Assembly: GCF_023667495.1 (NCBI RefSeq)
Contig: NZ_JAMOZL010000007.1
Span: 124,001-188,000 of the forward strand
Length of the DNA: 64,000 nucleotides
Direction: 5' to 3'
DNA from: Dyadobacter sp. MSC1_007
GTDB lineage: Bacteria > Bacteroidota > Bacteroidia > Cytophagales > Spirosomataceae
This document shows, in pieces, positions 25,435-34,637 of the stretch (the stretch's first letter is position 1; each line of letters starts with the position of its first letter). Position numbers and translations under genes: made by a program. Under the pieces are notes generated by a model. It saw nothing but the letters and a program-made list of their open reading frames with translations, was not told the origin of the DNA and did not search any database.

Positions 25435-26559
25435 TTAAACATTTTTATCACCCGCTAGAATTTTGTCATAAAACGATAGCAACAATGCCTCCTCGGAAGC
25501 CCAGTTGTAACGCTCTTTCGCCAACTGCCTGCCACGTCTTCCCATTTCGCCCGCTTCATCCCTTTTTTCGATGCACCTTGCGAGTTTGAAATAAAGCGCG
25601 TCCGCGTCGTAAGGGGAAATGCAAAAGCCGCATTCCGATCGTTCCACTATTTCCCGGTATATGGGAAAGTCAGAAGTGATCACTGGTAGCTCCATCGCCA
25701 TGTATTCGAACAATTTGGTCGGATAAGATTCGGGGTAATCTGCAACGGGTTTCAGCAATGCAATACCGGCCAATGCATTTCCAACTTTGCTAAGCGCCGT
25801 TTTTTGGTCTGTGTAGCCGTAAAAGGTCAAGTTATCAGCTACGTGATCGTATCCGTCAAGCGCTTTGAGCTCTTGCATTGAAATCCTTAGTGGGCCGAAC
25901 AAATGCATGTGAAAATCGTGCCCGGCTTCTTTTAGTTGGCTTAAAGCTACCAGAAGTGTATCGAGGCATCTTTCTAGGGATATCACACCGAGATAGAAAA
26001 ACTCCGGCTTATCCTGCGTCCTGTGATCTTGAATGACGTTTTCGTGTGAAATTGAAGCATAATTATGGATCACGGCAAATGGCCGGGAAAGCTGGTCATA
26101 CTCTTTCAGATACGCATCGTCAGTGAAAATACAGTGGAACCGCTGCCGTGCCAGCTTGTCGAAATAAACAAACAGAGCCCTGAAAATGACATGGTTGTTG
26201 TACCGTTTGATCGCGAATTTTTTGTAAAGATTTTCCTGTACTTCATATATGACTTTCGCGCCCAGCCATTGGAACAAAAAAGCAACCGGGATAAGCTCCG
26301 GAACGAAAATATGAACGAGGTGCGGGCGAAGACGCAGACATTTCAACAGCACAACGGGATGCGTAAACAGCAGCCGCCAGAGCAAATGCTCAAATAATGG
26401 AAGACGAATCAGTGTAATAGATTGCTGTTCAGCGCTTTGACTCGCATGCGGAAGCGCACAAAACAGCTCGTAATGCTGTCCGAGGCCTGGCGCGATCTTG
26501 TACCGAATGCGCGGGTCCGTTGCCGGATGTACTGTACTGAGCAGCAATACCCGTTTCAT
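25435..26559 (-). CDS. Glycosyltransferase, GT4/GT1 family (GT-B fold)
   Basis: A 374-aa retaining glycosyltransferase. The N-terminal domain begins KRVLLLSTVHPATDPRIRYKI, typical of GT4-like sugar transferases; the C-terminal domain carries PTKLFEYMAMELPVITSDFPIYREIVE with the E-x7-E-type nucleotide-sugar site. It probably builds a surface polysaccharide or glycolipid in the cytoplasm. Its ATG overlaps the deoC stop codon by 4 nt (ATGA), so the two genes are translated together. Confidence 0.88.
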   Translation of the reverse strand: MKRVLLLSTVHPATDPRIRYKIAPGLGQHYELFCALPHASQSAEQQSITLIRLPLFEHLLWRLLFTHPVVLLKCLRLRPHLVHIFVPELIPVAFLFQWLGAKVIYEVQENLYKKFAIKRYNNHVIFRALFVYFDKLARQRFHCIFTDDAYLKEYDQLSRPFAVIHNYASISHENVIQDHRTQDKPEFFYLGVISLERCLDTLLVALSQLKEAGHDFHMHLFGPLRISMQELKALDGYDHVADNLTFYGYTDQKTALSKVGNALAGIALLKPVADYPESYPTKLFEYMAMELPVITSDFPIYREIVERSECGFCISPYDADALYFKLARCIEKRDEAGEMGRRGRQLAKERYNWASEEALLLSFYDKILAGDKNV

Positions 26560-27215
26560 GACTCCGAGATAATGGAAACTGCGGAGGTGGTGCCGATGCG
26601 TTCTGCGCCGGCTTCGATCATCTCGATGGCCTGTGCTCTCGTTTTAATGCCCCCCGAAGCCTTGATCTTCACATTCGGTGGAAGGATAGCACGCATTTTA
26701 CGGATTATCTCCGCATCGGCGCCGGTAGGGGCGAAGCCTGTTGAGGTTTTTACAAAATCGGCATTCGATTCGGCGCAGATCTCACAAGCAGTATAAAGGT
26801 CAAATGAATCCAGGTAAGCGGTTTCGATGATCACTTTCAGGAGCGCATTGTGCTCATGTGCCAAGTCGGCAATCTGTTTCAACTCCTCCCTTACGCTCAA
26901 ATATGCCATCGATTTGAACTGCGAAATGTTCATCACCACATCCAGTTCCGTGGCCCCATTTTGCAAGGCATCCAGCGCTTCGGCCACTTTGACTTTCGTC
27001 GTGGAATAGCCCATTGGAAAGCCGATCACTGTCGCTACTTCTATTCTGACCGGACAAAATTCCATCATTTCGATCACATAGGGCACATACACCGGCGCAA
27101 TGCAAACAGCCTTGAACTGGTGTATCCAGGCTTCTTCACAAACTTTGCGGATATCCGTTTCGCTTGCAGTCGGCCTTAGCAATGTGTGGTCGATATAGGA
27201 AGAAAGATTGTCCAT
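26556..27215 (-). CDS. deoC: Deoxyribose-phosphate aldolase
   Basis: A 219-aa class I aldolase that splits 2-deoxyribose-5-phosphate into acetaldehyde and glyceraldehyde-3-phosphate. The Schiff-base lysine is Lys156 in DFVKTSTGF; other signatures are YIDHTLL at the N-terminus, VATVIGFPMGY, and IKASGGIKT near the C-terminus. Nucleoside salvage normally groups deoC with deoA/deoD, but here it is coupled to a glycosyltransferase gene. A terminator separates it from DUF5606 upstream. Confidence 0.95.
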   Translation of the reverse strand: MDNLSSYIDHTLLRPTASETDIRKVCEEAWIHQFKAVCIAPVYVPYVIEMMEFCPVRIEVATVIGFPMGYSTTKVKVAEALDALQNGATELDVVMNISQFKSMAYLSVREELKQIADLAHEHNALLKVIIETAYLDSFDLYTACEICAESNADFVKTSTGFAPTGADAEIIRKMRAILPPNVKIKASGGIKTRAQAIEMIEAGAERIGTTSAVSIISES

Positions 27216-27243
27216 TAATGTGCCGCAAGGTACTTTTTAATGT

Positions 27244-27270
27244 AAAAACCCTGCCGGACTGGCAGGGTTC
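27244..27270 (-). terminator. Terminator after the DUF5606 gene
   Basis: AACCCTGCC (27247-27255) pairs with GGCAGGGTT (27261-27269). On the minus strand it is followed by five Ts. It separates DUF5606 from deoC. Confidence 0.75.
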
Positions 27271-27291
27271 ACTATTATCGGTCAGCTTGGA

Positions 27292-27816
27292 TTAAGCTTT
27301 GCTTTTCTCTTTTTTAGTCGATTTTTTGACCGGCTCTTCCGCTACTTCCTCTTCTGCTGCGACTTCGGTTTCTACGGCAGCTTCGGATGCAACAAATGCT
27401 TCGGGAATGTATTTCGACAACAGGTTATACCAGGTAATTACCTTCTTGATGTCGGAAACATATACTTTGGTACGGTCGAAATCGGGAAGGACCTTCGCAA
27501 GAAATTCGATCAGTTCTTTGTCTGATGAGGTTTTGACAGCGAGTGTAACTTCTTCGCCGTGAATTTCACGGATTTTAAGAAACACATCTGACAAGGCAAC
27601 GGATTCTTCTGCTCCATCGGTAAAAATGGAAACGTCTTTCAGCACCGATACGCGCGCGGTTGGCCCGATCAGCGTTTTTTCACGTTTTTCATCGAGGCTT
27701 TCCACGATTACACCTGCGCGGCTTGGTTTCAGGATGCGGAACAATCCTCCTTTACCGGATACGTTGGCTACTTCTTTCAACAAATCCATTCCTGTTGACT
27801 CTACTTTTTCACTCAT
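27292..27816 (-). CDS. DUF5606 family protein
   Basis: A 174-aa protein. Residues 10-150 match the Bacteroidota-specific DUF5606 pattern: ANVSGKGGLFRILKPSRAGVIVESLDEKREK, SVLKDVSIFTDGAEESVALSDVF, and DRTKVYVSDIKKVITWYNLL. The last 30 residues are alternating Glu/Ala/Val and Lys, a low-complexity tail. The start is uncertain: ATG at 27816 or at 27789 (MDLLKEV), the latter closer to where the domain begins. The function is not known; the domain looks cytosolic. Confidence 0.82.
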   Translation of the reverse strand: MSEKVESTGMDLLKEVANVSGKGGLFRILKPSRAGVIVESLDEKREKTLIGPTARVSVLKDVSIFTDGAEESVALSDVFLKIREIHGEEVTLAVKTSSDKELIEFLAKVLPDFDRTKVYVSDIKKVITWYNLLSKYIPEAFVASEAAVETEVAAEEEVAEEPVKKSTKKEKSKA

Positions 27817-27923
27817 CCTTTCTTACTATGGTTATATCTTAAATGTGTTAATGTTGGATGCGGCAATGAAATTCAAATTTCCCGCAAAATAACGGAAAGA
27901 TTACCCGCGAAACAACCGATATC

Positions 27924-28532
27924 CTATTTTGCCTTCTCAAACGTCTGATTATAAGTCCCTATTGCTTGCAGAATGGGTTCGCGTCCGTCATTTTTTTCTG
28001 CCGACGTCACAAACACAGGCGGGATTTCTTCCCAAAGCTCGGCTAATTTCTTTTTGTAGGCTTCCACCTGATTGGCGACCTGGCCGGGTTTAAGCTTATC
28101 CGCTTTTGTAAAAATGATGTGAAAAGGGATGCCGGCTTCGCCCAATGTCGACATAAATTCGAGATCGACGGCCATTGCGCTGTGGCGGACGTCGATCAAT
28201 ACGAAAGTACAAACCAGGTTTTCGCGGTTATAGAGGTAATCGTTGATCATCTTCTCCCATTTGTCGCGCTCCACTTTGCTTACTTTGGCATAACCATAAC
28301 CCGGTAAATCGACCAGGTACCAGGTGTCGTCGATCAGGAAATGGTTGATCAGTTGGGTCTTTCCGGGCTGCTGAGAGGTTTTGGCCAGTGCTTTTTTGCC
28401 GGTCAGCATGTTGATAAGTGACGATTTACCCACATTGGACCTGCCGATAAAGGCGTATTCGGGAAGGATGGGCTGGGGACATTTTAAATAGTCCGAATTA
28501 CTCATCACATATCTTGCTTCCTGAACTTTCAT
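27924..28532 (-). CDS. engB: Ribosome biogenesis GTPase YihA/YsxC (EngB)
   Basis: A 202-aa TRAFAC GTPase. G1 is GRSNVGKSSLINML near residue 31, G3 is DLPGYGYAKVS near 75, G4 is TKADKL near 142. EngB assists late assembly of the 50S subunit and is usually essential. Length and motifs are standard. It is upstream of DUF5606 on the same strand with a 107-nt gap. Confidence 0.95.
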   Translation of the reverse strand: MKVQEARYVMSNSDYLKCPQPILPEYAFIGRSNVGKSSLINMLTGKKALAKTSQQPGKTQLINHFLIDDTWYLVDLPGYGYAKVSKVERDKWEKMINDYLYNRENLVCTFVLIDVRHSAMAVDLEFMSTLGEAGIPFHIIFTKADKLKPGQVANQVEAYKKKLAELWEEIPPVFVTSAEKNDGREPILQAIGTYNQTFEKAK

Positions 28533-28624
28533 TGTATTTTGGCGTTATTGAAGATGCGAAGTTACTTTTTTTGAAGGTGAAAACAGCAAAACGCAGGACC
28601 GGCTGACTAACACAGAATTGTGTA

Positions 28625-28665
28625 AAATAAAACAATGGCTTATTTTCGTTAGAGGATTGTTGAAA
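28625..28665 (+). promoter_or_regulatory. Possible promoter of the thioredoxin-fold gene
   Basis: TTG near 28619, a spacer of about 20 nt and TATTTTCG fit the TTG-N20-TAnnTTTG pattern with one mismatch, upstream of the start at 28685. Box limits are approximate. Confidence 0.35.
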
Positions 28666-28684
28666 TCATATAAAATATCAAAAG

Positions 28685-29149
28685 ATGAAAAATATTAAAA
28701 AGCTGGCCGTACTGTTCGTTGCATTCATTTTGACCGTTTCAGTGGCGATGGCCGACAAAGGAGAGAAAGACGGCAAAGCGGCAGATCAGGGGATCCAGTT
28801 TACCGAAGCATCCTGGGCAGCAATCCTGAAAAAAGCAAAAGCAGAGAAAAAGATCATATTCTTTGACGCCTACACCACCTGGTGCGGACCGTGTAAGCAG
28901 TTACAGAAAAATGTGTTCACACGCAGCGATGTGGCAGAAGTTTTCAATAACAATTTTATCAATGTAAAATTTGATATGGAAAGCGGTGAAGGGCTTAAAC
29001 TGGCGAAGAAATATCCGATCGAAGGCTACCCGACCCTGTTTTTTATCAATGAGAAAGGGAAAGTGGTGAAGCAGTTGTTGGGATATCAGCAACCGCAAGA
29101 TTTGATCAAGGTAGCGAAGTCGTTGAAAAAGAAGGATCGTGCCATCTAA
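28685..29149 (+). CDS. Exported thioredoxin-fold protein
   Basis: A 154-aa protein with a signal peptide (MKNIKKLAVLFVAFILTVSVAMA) and a thioredoxin-like domain. The redox motif WCGPC is in YTTWCGPCKQL near residue 66, with the cis-Pro in IEGYPTLFF. This is a periplasmic thioredoxin_7/DsbD-gamma-like domain that could reduce or shuttle disulfides. It starts with ASWAAILKKAKAEKKIIFFDA, typical of the family. Convergent with gmd, with a terminator between. Confidence 0.88.
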   Translation: MKNIKKLAVLFVAFILTVSVAMADKGEKDGKAADQGIQFTEASWAAILKKAKAEKKIIFFDAYTTWCGPCKQLQKNVFTRSDVAEVFNNNFINVKFDMESGEGLKLAKKYPIEGYPTLFFINEKGKVVKQLLGYQQPQDLIKVAKSLKKKDRAI

Positions 29150-29167
29150 GTTCTTAAAAAACATAAA

Positions 29168-29212
29168 AGAAAGACCCCGACGGAATTGCTCCACCGGGGT
29201 TTTTCTTTATAT
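29168..29212. terminator. Bidirectional terminator between thioredoxin-fold gene and gmd
   Basis: ACCCCG (29174-29179) pairs with CGGGGT (29195-29200) and the stem extends through A-rich and T-rich ends. It lies between convergent genes. Confidence 0.75.
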
Positions 29213-29225
29213 GCATATCTAGATC

Positions 29226-30338
29226 TTATTCGTAGTAGTTCGGAACGCGGTGTCCGCTGCTTTCGAGCAGACGATCCTTGCGGAAAAGCAGCACGTCGGC
29301 AGCTACCATGTCGTTCACGAGCGCTTTCAAATCATATTTAGGCTTCCAACCTAGCTTGGTCATGGATTTTGTCGGATCGCCGATCAACAATTCTACTTCT
29401 GTTGGACGGAAATAACGCGGATCAACTGCCACCACTTCCTTACCGATTTCAATCTGGTAGTCCGGATTGTTACATTTGGTGATCTTTGCAACTTCATCTA
29501 CACCTTCGCCGGTAAATTCGACTTCGATACCTACCTCTGCAAAAGCCATTCTTACAAACTCGCGGATTCGGGTCGTGATACCCGTCGCAATCACAAAGTC
29601 CTCAGGGGTTTCCTGTTGCAGGATGAGCCACATTGCCTCTACGAAGTCTTTGGCATGTCCCCAGTCGCGTTGCGCGTCGAGGTTACCCAGGTATACTTTA
29701 TCCTGTAAGCCTAATGCAATGCGGGCCACCGCGCGGGTGATCTTCCTGGTTACGAAGGTCTCGCCACGCAATGGAGACTCATGGTTGAACAGGATTCCGT
29801 TCACCGCAAACATATTATATGCTTCGCGGTAGTTAACGGTAATCCAGTAGCCGTAAAGTTTGGCAACCGCGTAAGGCGACCGTGGGTAGAAAGGTGTAGT
29901 TTCCGATTGAGGCACTTCCTGAACCAGTCCGTACAGCTCTGAGGTCGACGCCTGGTAGATCTTGGTTTTCTGGGTAAGTCCCAGCAAGCGCACCGCTTCG
30001 AGGATACGCAATGTGCCTATTCCATCGACGTTGGCAGTATATTCAGGTTCTTCAAAACTCACCTGCACGTGCGACATGGCGCCCAGATTGTATATTTCGT
30101 CAGGCTGAACCTCCTGGATAATGCGGATGATATTGGTAGAGTCGCTCAGGTCTCCGTAATGAAGGTGAAAGCGCACATTTTTTTCATGCGGATCTTCATA
30201 AATATGGTCGATCCGTTGCGTATTGAACAACGAGCTGCGACGTTTGATACCGTGCACTTCATATCCCTTGCTCAGCAGGAGCTCGGCCAGATAAGAGCCA
30301 TCCTGGCCAGTGATCCCTGTAATTAGCGCTTTCTTCAT
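29226..30338 (-). CDS. gmd: GDP-mannose 4,6-dehydratase
   Basis: A 370-aa extended SDR. The Rossmann motif [14 protein letters not shown] starts at residue 7, the NADP-binding GIKRRSS follows, and the catalytic Ser/Tyr/Lys are in STSELYG and [15 protein letters not shown]. The [16 protein letters not shown] segment is the Gmd signature. It converts GDP-mannose to GDP-4-keto-6-deoxymannose, the precursor of GDP-fucose, rhamnose or perosamine. No fucose synthase is adjacent. A GGATAAT-G-ATTATCC palindrome is 23 nt upstream of the start. Confidence 0.96.
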   Translation of the reverse strand: MKKALITGITGQDGSYLAELLLSKGYEVHGIKRRSSLFNTQRIDHIYEDPHEKNVRFHLHYGDLSDSTNIIRIIQEVQPDEIYNLGAMSHVQVSFEEPEYTANVDGIGTLRILEAVRLLGLTQKTKIYQASTSELYGLVQEVPQSETTPFYPRSPYAVAKLYGYWITVNYREAYNMFAVNGILFNHESPLRGETFVTRKITRAVARIALGLQDKVYLGNLDAQRDWGHAKDFVEAMWLILQQETPEDFVIATGITTRIREFVRMAFAEVGIEVEFTGEGVDEVAKITKCNNPDYQIEIGKEVVAVDPRYFRPTEVELLIGDPTKSMTKLGWKPKYDLKALVNDMVAADVLLFRKDRLLESSGHRVPNYYE

Positions 30339-30360
30339 TCTAATCTTAGTATGTATATGT

Positions 30361-30375
30361 GGATAATGATTATCC
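30361..30375 (-). promoter_or_regulatory. Fur-box-like palindrome upstream of gmd
   Basis: GGATAATGATTATCC: perfect 7-bp arms around one base, containing the 13-bp core GATAATnATTATC of the Fur 7-1-7 consensus. It lies 22 nt before the gmd start. Iron control of gmd is only a possibility; it might be any symmetric operator. Confidence 0.4.
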
Positions 30376-30414
30376 GGTTAATAAGTGAGATACAAGGTTA
30401 TTTTGCGACAGCCG

Positions 30415-30987
30415 TCAATTGCTGTCCGCCGTCGGGCTTACCAAAAGGCTTCTCTTGATGTCGACTCTGTCGGCCAGTATCACAGCGGATGAATATTGCT
30501 CCCGGATCAGGTCCAGGTATTGCTCCGCGTCGCTCCGGTACATAAAATCCCCTACTTTGACCCGATAAGTCGGTTGAGAGTAGGAAACGTATGGGTTAAG
30601 GTCCGGAAACGACTGGTAAATATAGGATTTGGCGTTGTCGGCCTCCTGTCTTACATTCCCGACGTAGATCTGAATCCGGAAACCATTAATGTAACGGATG
30701 GATTTATTTTGTTTTGCGAGTGTGTCAAGCACCGTTTCCAGTTTCTTGTTGACATATAGCGGCTTGTCGACGTCGACCGGCTTGTTTGCGCTGCTATTCC
30801 TGGCTGGTGCAGTTGCCGCAGGCCTGTTTACAACGGTTGGCTCCACGTATTCATAACGGGGGCGCACCTGGGAAAGATCTTCCCGGTATTCCGAGCCGGA
30901 AGAACTCACCGCCGACTTTTTACTGCAACCCGAGATGATAATAATGCCAAGATGCAGAGCCCATAAAAATTTCTTTTTCAGCTTCAT
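30415..30987 (-). CDS. SPOR-domain lipoprotein
   Basis: About 190 aa with a lipoprotein signal (MKLKKKFLWALHLGIIIISGC). The C-terminal region YINGFRIQIYVGNVRQEADNAKSYI ... PTYRVKVGDFMYRSDAEQYLDLIREQYSSAVILADRV is a SPOR domain, which binds denuded glycan strands of peptidoglycan, usually at the septum. The middle is low-complexity with Ala/Asn/Ser. I chose the ATG at 30987 for the signal peptide; 31044 would add an unlikely leader. A TAAGTTTG box (plus 31014-31021) may be its -7 element. Divergent from murB. Confidence 0.85.
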   Translation of the reverse strand: MKLKKKFLWALHLGIIIISGCSKKSAVSSSGSEYREDLSQVRPRYEYVEPTVVNRPAATAPARNSSANKPVDVDKPLYVNKKLETVLDTLAKQNKSIRYINGFRIQIYVGNVRQEADNAKSYIYQSFPDLNPYVSYSQPTYRVKVGDFMYRSDAEQYLDLIREQYSSAVILADRVDIKRSLLVSPTADSN

Positions 30988-31098
30988 ATCCTGAATCGTT
31001 GTGACCGAGCCCACAAACTTAAACAAAATTGGATGAATCACCATACCACTTAATTTTGAATGTAATACCTAACTTTACCCGGTTTATACACGATTTCA

Positions 31099-32115
31099 AT
31101 GCAAGTTCAATCCAACTTTTCACTTCGTCACCTCAATACATTCGGCCTCGATGCAGACGCCCGGTTTTTTGTCAATGTCACGTCTGTTGAAGAATTAACA
31201 GAAATTTTGCTTGATCCCGTATGGCAGGCTTCGCCAAAATTTGTCCTGGGTGGTGGCAGCAATATCCTTCTAACCCAGGATGTGGAGGCGCTGGTGATCC
31301 ATCCGGATATCAAGGGTATTTCGATTGTGAAAGAGGACGAGGAGGGGGTCATTTTGCAAGTTGGGGCGGGAGAAAACTGGCACCAGTTCGTAATGTATTG
31401 TGTGGAGCATGGCTATGGCGGTGTTGAAAATCTGTCGCTCATTCCAGGCACGGTTGGTGCTGCGCCGATGCAGAATATTGGTGCTTATGGAGTTGAAATC
31501 AGGAGTGTGATCGTCTCGGTTGAGGCTGTTTCGATCGATAACGCGCAAAAGCGGATCTTTTCAAATGCGGAATGTGAGTTTGGATATAGAGAAAGTATTT
31601 TCAAGAAGGCGTTAAAGGATAAGTACATTATTACCGGCGCGACGTTCAGGCTAAATAAGAAACCGGTTTTGAACATCGGCTATGGCGATGTCCAGAAAAC
31701 TTTACAGGAAATGAACGCGGCCACGCCTACTATAAAAGATGTGAGTGAGGCGATTATCAAAATCCGTCAAAGCAAGCTCCCCGATCCCGCCGAAATAGGC
31801 AATGCAGGCAGTTTTTTTAAAAACCCTGAAATACCCGTTGCACAATTTGAAAAGCTGAGGTCCGCGTACCCTGAAATTCCGGGTTATCCGGTCAGTTCCG
31901 AAATGGTGAAAGTTCCGGCTGGATGGCTGATTGAAAAAGCTGGCTGGAAAGGTTATCGCGAGGGCGCAATCGGCGTCCATGCCAGGCAGGCGCTGGTGCT
32001 GGTGAATTATGGCGGCGGTGTTGGGAAAGATATTAAGGCGCTATCCGAAAAGGTACAAAATTCGGTGGAGGCCCAATTTGGGATCCGCCTGCATGCGGAA
32101 GTCAATTTTATTTAA
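31099..32115 (+). CDS. murB: UDP-N-acetylmuramate dehydrogenase (MurB)
   Basis: A 338-aa FAD enzyme that reduces UDP-GlcNAc-enolpyruvate to UDP-MurNAc with NADPH, the second step of peptidoglycan precursor synthesis. FAD-binding sites are LGGGSNILL and SLIPGTVGAAPMQNIGAYG; the catalytic Ser is in GNAGSFFKNP; GAIGVHARQALVLVN closes the fold. Length matches the type I (E. coli) enzyme. Its stop codon overlaps the stop of the convergent GT2 gene by 4 nt. Confidence 0.96.
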   Translation: MQVQSNFSLRHLNTFGLDADARFFVNVTSVEELTEILLDPVWQASPKFVLGGGSNILLTQDVEALVIHPDIKGISIVKEDEEGVILQVGAGENWHQFVMYCVEHGYGGVENLSLIPGTVGAAPMQNIGAYGVEIRSVIVSVEAVSIDNAQKRIFSNAECEFGYRESIFKKALKDKYIITGATFRLNKKPVLNIGYGDVQKTLQEMNAATPTIKDVSEAIIKIRQSKLPDPAEIGNAGSFFKNPEIPVAQFEKLRSAYPEIPGYPVSSEMVKVPAGWLIEKAGWKGYREGAIGVHARQALVLVNYGGGVGKDIKALSEKVQNSVEAQFGIRLHAEVNFI

Positions 32116-32822
32116 CCTCCCAAACCATACCGTACAATACAGTACAATGCGCGGAAACCGTCTTTCCAGTTGATTTTCTTGCCTTCGTCATAAGTGCGGC
32201 CATAATACGACACACCTACTTCATAAATGCGGATTTTTGGGACTTTGGAAATTTTCGCCGTCACTTCCGGCTCGAAGCCGAACCGGTTTTCGACCAGTTT
32301 GAGACCTTTCAGAATATCGGCCCGGAACAATTTATAGCATGTTTCCATATCAGTGAGGTTCAGATTGGTAAACATATTGCTCAGGAAAGTGAGAAACTTG
32401 TTGCCGATGGTATGCCAGAAAAAGAGGATGCGGTGTGGTCTTCCACCCATAAACCGGGAGCCGTACACCACATCCGCATATCCTTCGATAACCGGCTTTA
32501 ATAATATATTGAATTCCTGCGGATCATATTCCAGATCGGCGTCCTGTACGATGATATAATCTCCCGTGGCCCGCCGGATCCCAGTATGAAGCGCGGCACC
32601 TTTGCCCTGATTGTATTCGTGGCGAAAGTAGCTGACCTCCATGGCCGGGTTTTCTTCAATAAATCTTTTTGCGACAGCTTCCGTATTGTCGGAAGAGCAG
32701 TCATTTACAATTACAATCTCCTTTTGAAAATTACCGATCAACTCGACGGATTTTAATTTATCAAGTACTTTCCAGATTGTCTTTTCTTCGTTGTAAGCAG
32801 GAACGATAACTGATAATTTCAT
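32112..32822 (-). CDS. Glycosyltransferase family 2 (DPM1-like)
   Basis: A 236-aa GT-A enzyme. It opens KLSVIVPAYNEEKTIWKVL; the DAD nucleotide-sugar/metal motif is in VQDADLEYDPQEF near residue 95; a YGSRFMGGRPHR segment follows. It is like dolichol-phosphate mannose synthase and undecaprenyl-phosphate glucosyl/mannosyl transferases. It has no C-terminal membrane helices, unlike the YfdH type, so it is cytosolic or peripheral. Encoded 60 nt after the ROK kinase on the same strand. Confidence 0.9.
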   Translation of the reverse strand: MKLSVIVPAYNEEKTIWKVLDKLKSVELIGNFQKEIVIVNDCSSDNTEAVAKRFIEENPAMEVSYFRHEYNQGKGAALHTGIRRATGDYIIVQDADLEYDPQEFNILLKPVIEGYADVVYGSRFMGGRPHRILFFWHTIGNKFLTFLSNMFTNLNLTDMETCYKLFRADILKGLKLVENRFGFEPEVTAKISKVPKIRIYEVGVSYYGRTYDEGKKINWKDGFRALYCIVRYGLGG

Positions 32823-32882
32823 TAAGGAGAATATAAGTGTACAATAGTTTAAGAGTGATTCTTGATTATTTCGGGGTTATTC

Positions 32883-33791
32883 TTAATCAAAACACAGTGA
32901 AGCGGCACCTAGCAGCCCTGCGTCATTAGCCAATGTGGCACGTTTGATAGTGATGGTTTTAAGATAATAAGGTGTCAGCCAGTAGTTAAAACGATCATTA
33001 ATCGCGGGCAAAATAAATTCAAATGAAGCAGAAATACCACCTCCGATCAAAATAGTTGTAATATCCAATATCCTGACCATCGATACGAGGCCTTCTCCCA
33101 GCAAATAGCCCATCTCGTGAAATACTTCTTTCGCCAGTTCGTCACCAGATGAAGCCGCCGCAACGAGCCCTGTTGTGGAGATCGTGCCATCAGCAGGAAG
33201 CTGGGTAGTACCAGTATAAGAAGCTCTCATGGCATTGGCCATATCCAGCAATTCTTTTTTACCGATGTTGCGTTCCAATACCTTTCCGTTTTTGGAAGGC
33301 ACGTGGCCAGGCTCCATTGCGTTTCCGCCGCCGCCTTTGAACACCCTCTTGTCGATAATGGCCGCGCCGCCGATGCCTGTTCCCAGCGTTACGAAAATAT
33401 AATCTTCGGGTAGCTTGTCCTCGCCAAAATAGTATTCACCTAACGCCGCCGCATTGGCATCATTTTCGAGGTAAAAATCATGATTTGGAAATCTTGCTTT
33501 CAAATCGGGAACGATAGTGATTCCGTCGATTTCAGGGATGGCAGTAATTTCGATTAACGTAGTCCTGTCGCGGCTGATAAGCCCGGGAACGCCGATTCCG
33601 ACTTTTTTAACTTCAGGATATTCAACAAGCTGCAGTGCTATTGCGTCACCTAATCTCTCTATAAAATGCCCGGAGGTACGCCAGCTGGCGGTGTCGTGAC
33701 TGTAAAAATTGGATATTCTTCCATCCGTAGCGTCAACGATCCCCATTTTTACGTTGGTACCGCCCACGTCTATACCGAGGTATTGTTCCAT
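32883..33791 (-). CDS. ROK-family sugar kinase
   Basis: A 302-aa ROK protein. ATP-binding motif LGIDVGGTNVKMGIVD at residue 4, ENDANAAALGEYYFGE with the catalytic Asp near 112, and GTGIGGAAIIDKRVFKGGGG near 137, followed by EPGHV. The usual ROK cysteine-rich zinc motif CxCGxxGCxE is missing. Related enzymes are glucokinases or N-acetylmannosamine kinases. Hexokinase-type activity is likely, but the sugar is undetermined. Confidence 0.88.
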   Translation of the reverse strand: MEQYLGIDVGGTNVKMGIVDATDGRISNFYSHDTASWRTSGHFIERLGDAIALQLVEYPEVKKVGIGVPGLISRDRTTLIEITAIPEIDGITIVPDLKARFPNHDFYLENDANAAALGEYYFGEDKLPEDYIFVTLGTGIGGAAIIDKRVFKGGGGNAMEPGHVPSKNGKVLERNIGKKELLDMANAMRASYTGTTQLPADGTISTTGLVAAASSGDELAKEVFHEMGYLLGEGLVSMVRILDITTILIGGGISASFEFILPAINDRFNYWLTPYYLKTITIKRATLANDAGLLGAASLCFD

Positions 33792-33864
33792 GTAATGAAA
33801 TATGGGTTTAATAAATAATTTTAAAAATGCGGCAATTTAGTAAAAATGCGCTATTGTTCACTCA

Positions 33865-34575
33865 TTAATCCAAATCTCCCAATTGGGGCCGGATCAAAAT
33901 TTCTTCTACAACAGCACGTGGCGATAATGAATAAGTCGCCCAAATAGATTCGGCAATATCCATGGAATCGATGAACCGTTCTTCGGGCAGGTCGACGCCC
34001 TTCCAACTGTCGGTGAAGGTGGCTCCGGGAAGGACCGCTGTCACTTTTACATTGTGAGGCTTCATTTCTTCCCGCAACACTTTCGTCATGCCGTACAATG
34101 CAAATTTGGAAATGCAATAAGAGCCGCCGTTCGGGTAGGCCATAATGCTCGCCGTCGAACATATCGTGAAAATATGCCCTTTTTTAGCCTCCATCATGGC
34201 AGGAAGGACGCCTCTCGTCAGGTGATAGGCACTGTATAAATTCGTTTCCATCGTTTTTTCCAGCGTCCCTTCTGTTTCATTGTGGACCTGGCCCGGAATA
34301 AATACGCCGGTATTATTAATCAGTACCCCTGGAAACTGATTTTTTGATTTTATAAATTCAATAAATGCATCAACCTGCGACCTTATTGAAAGGTCTGCCG
34401 GTAAATAATGCAGATTGGATTGTGGGAAGCGCTGACTGTGCTCCTTTTTAAGTTCAAGGAGGTCATTCTCGTTTCTGGCGCAGGTAATGATGTCGAAGCC
34501 GCCCGCTGAAAATTTTTCAATTACCGCCCGTCCTATTCCTTTTGTTCCACCGGTTACTACCGCTAATGGATTCAT
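33865..34575 (-). CDS. SDR family oxidoreductase
   Basis: A 236-aa classical SDR. TGGTKGIGRAVIEKF at residues 8-22, NNTG (in place of NNAG) near residue 88, Ser near 138 (ICSTAS), and YxxxK in GSYCISKFAL. The N-terminal Gly-rich turn and CARNE segment suggest NADP(H). Substrate unknown. It is divergent from mlaE with a 62-bp gap, and separate from the ROK gene. Confidence 0.9.
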   Translation of the reverse strand: MNPLAVVTGGTKGIGRAVIEKFSAGGFDIITCARNENDLLELKKEHSQRFPQSNLHYLPADLSIRSQVDAFIEFIKSKNQFPGVLINNTGVFIPGQVHNETEGTLEKTMETNLYSAYHLTRGVLPAMMEAKKGHIFTICSTASIMAYPNGGSYCISKFALYGMTKVLREEMKPHNVKVTAVLPGATFTDSWKGVDLPEERFIDSMDIAESIWATYSLSPRAVVEEILIRPQLGDLD

Positions 34576-34637
34576 TTTTCTGATTGCTTCTTTTTTTGCC
34601 TAATTTTCCCGAAAATATTGAATACAATTAAGATATC

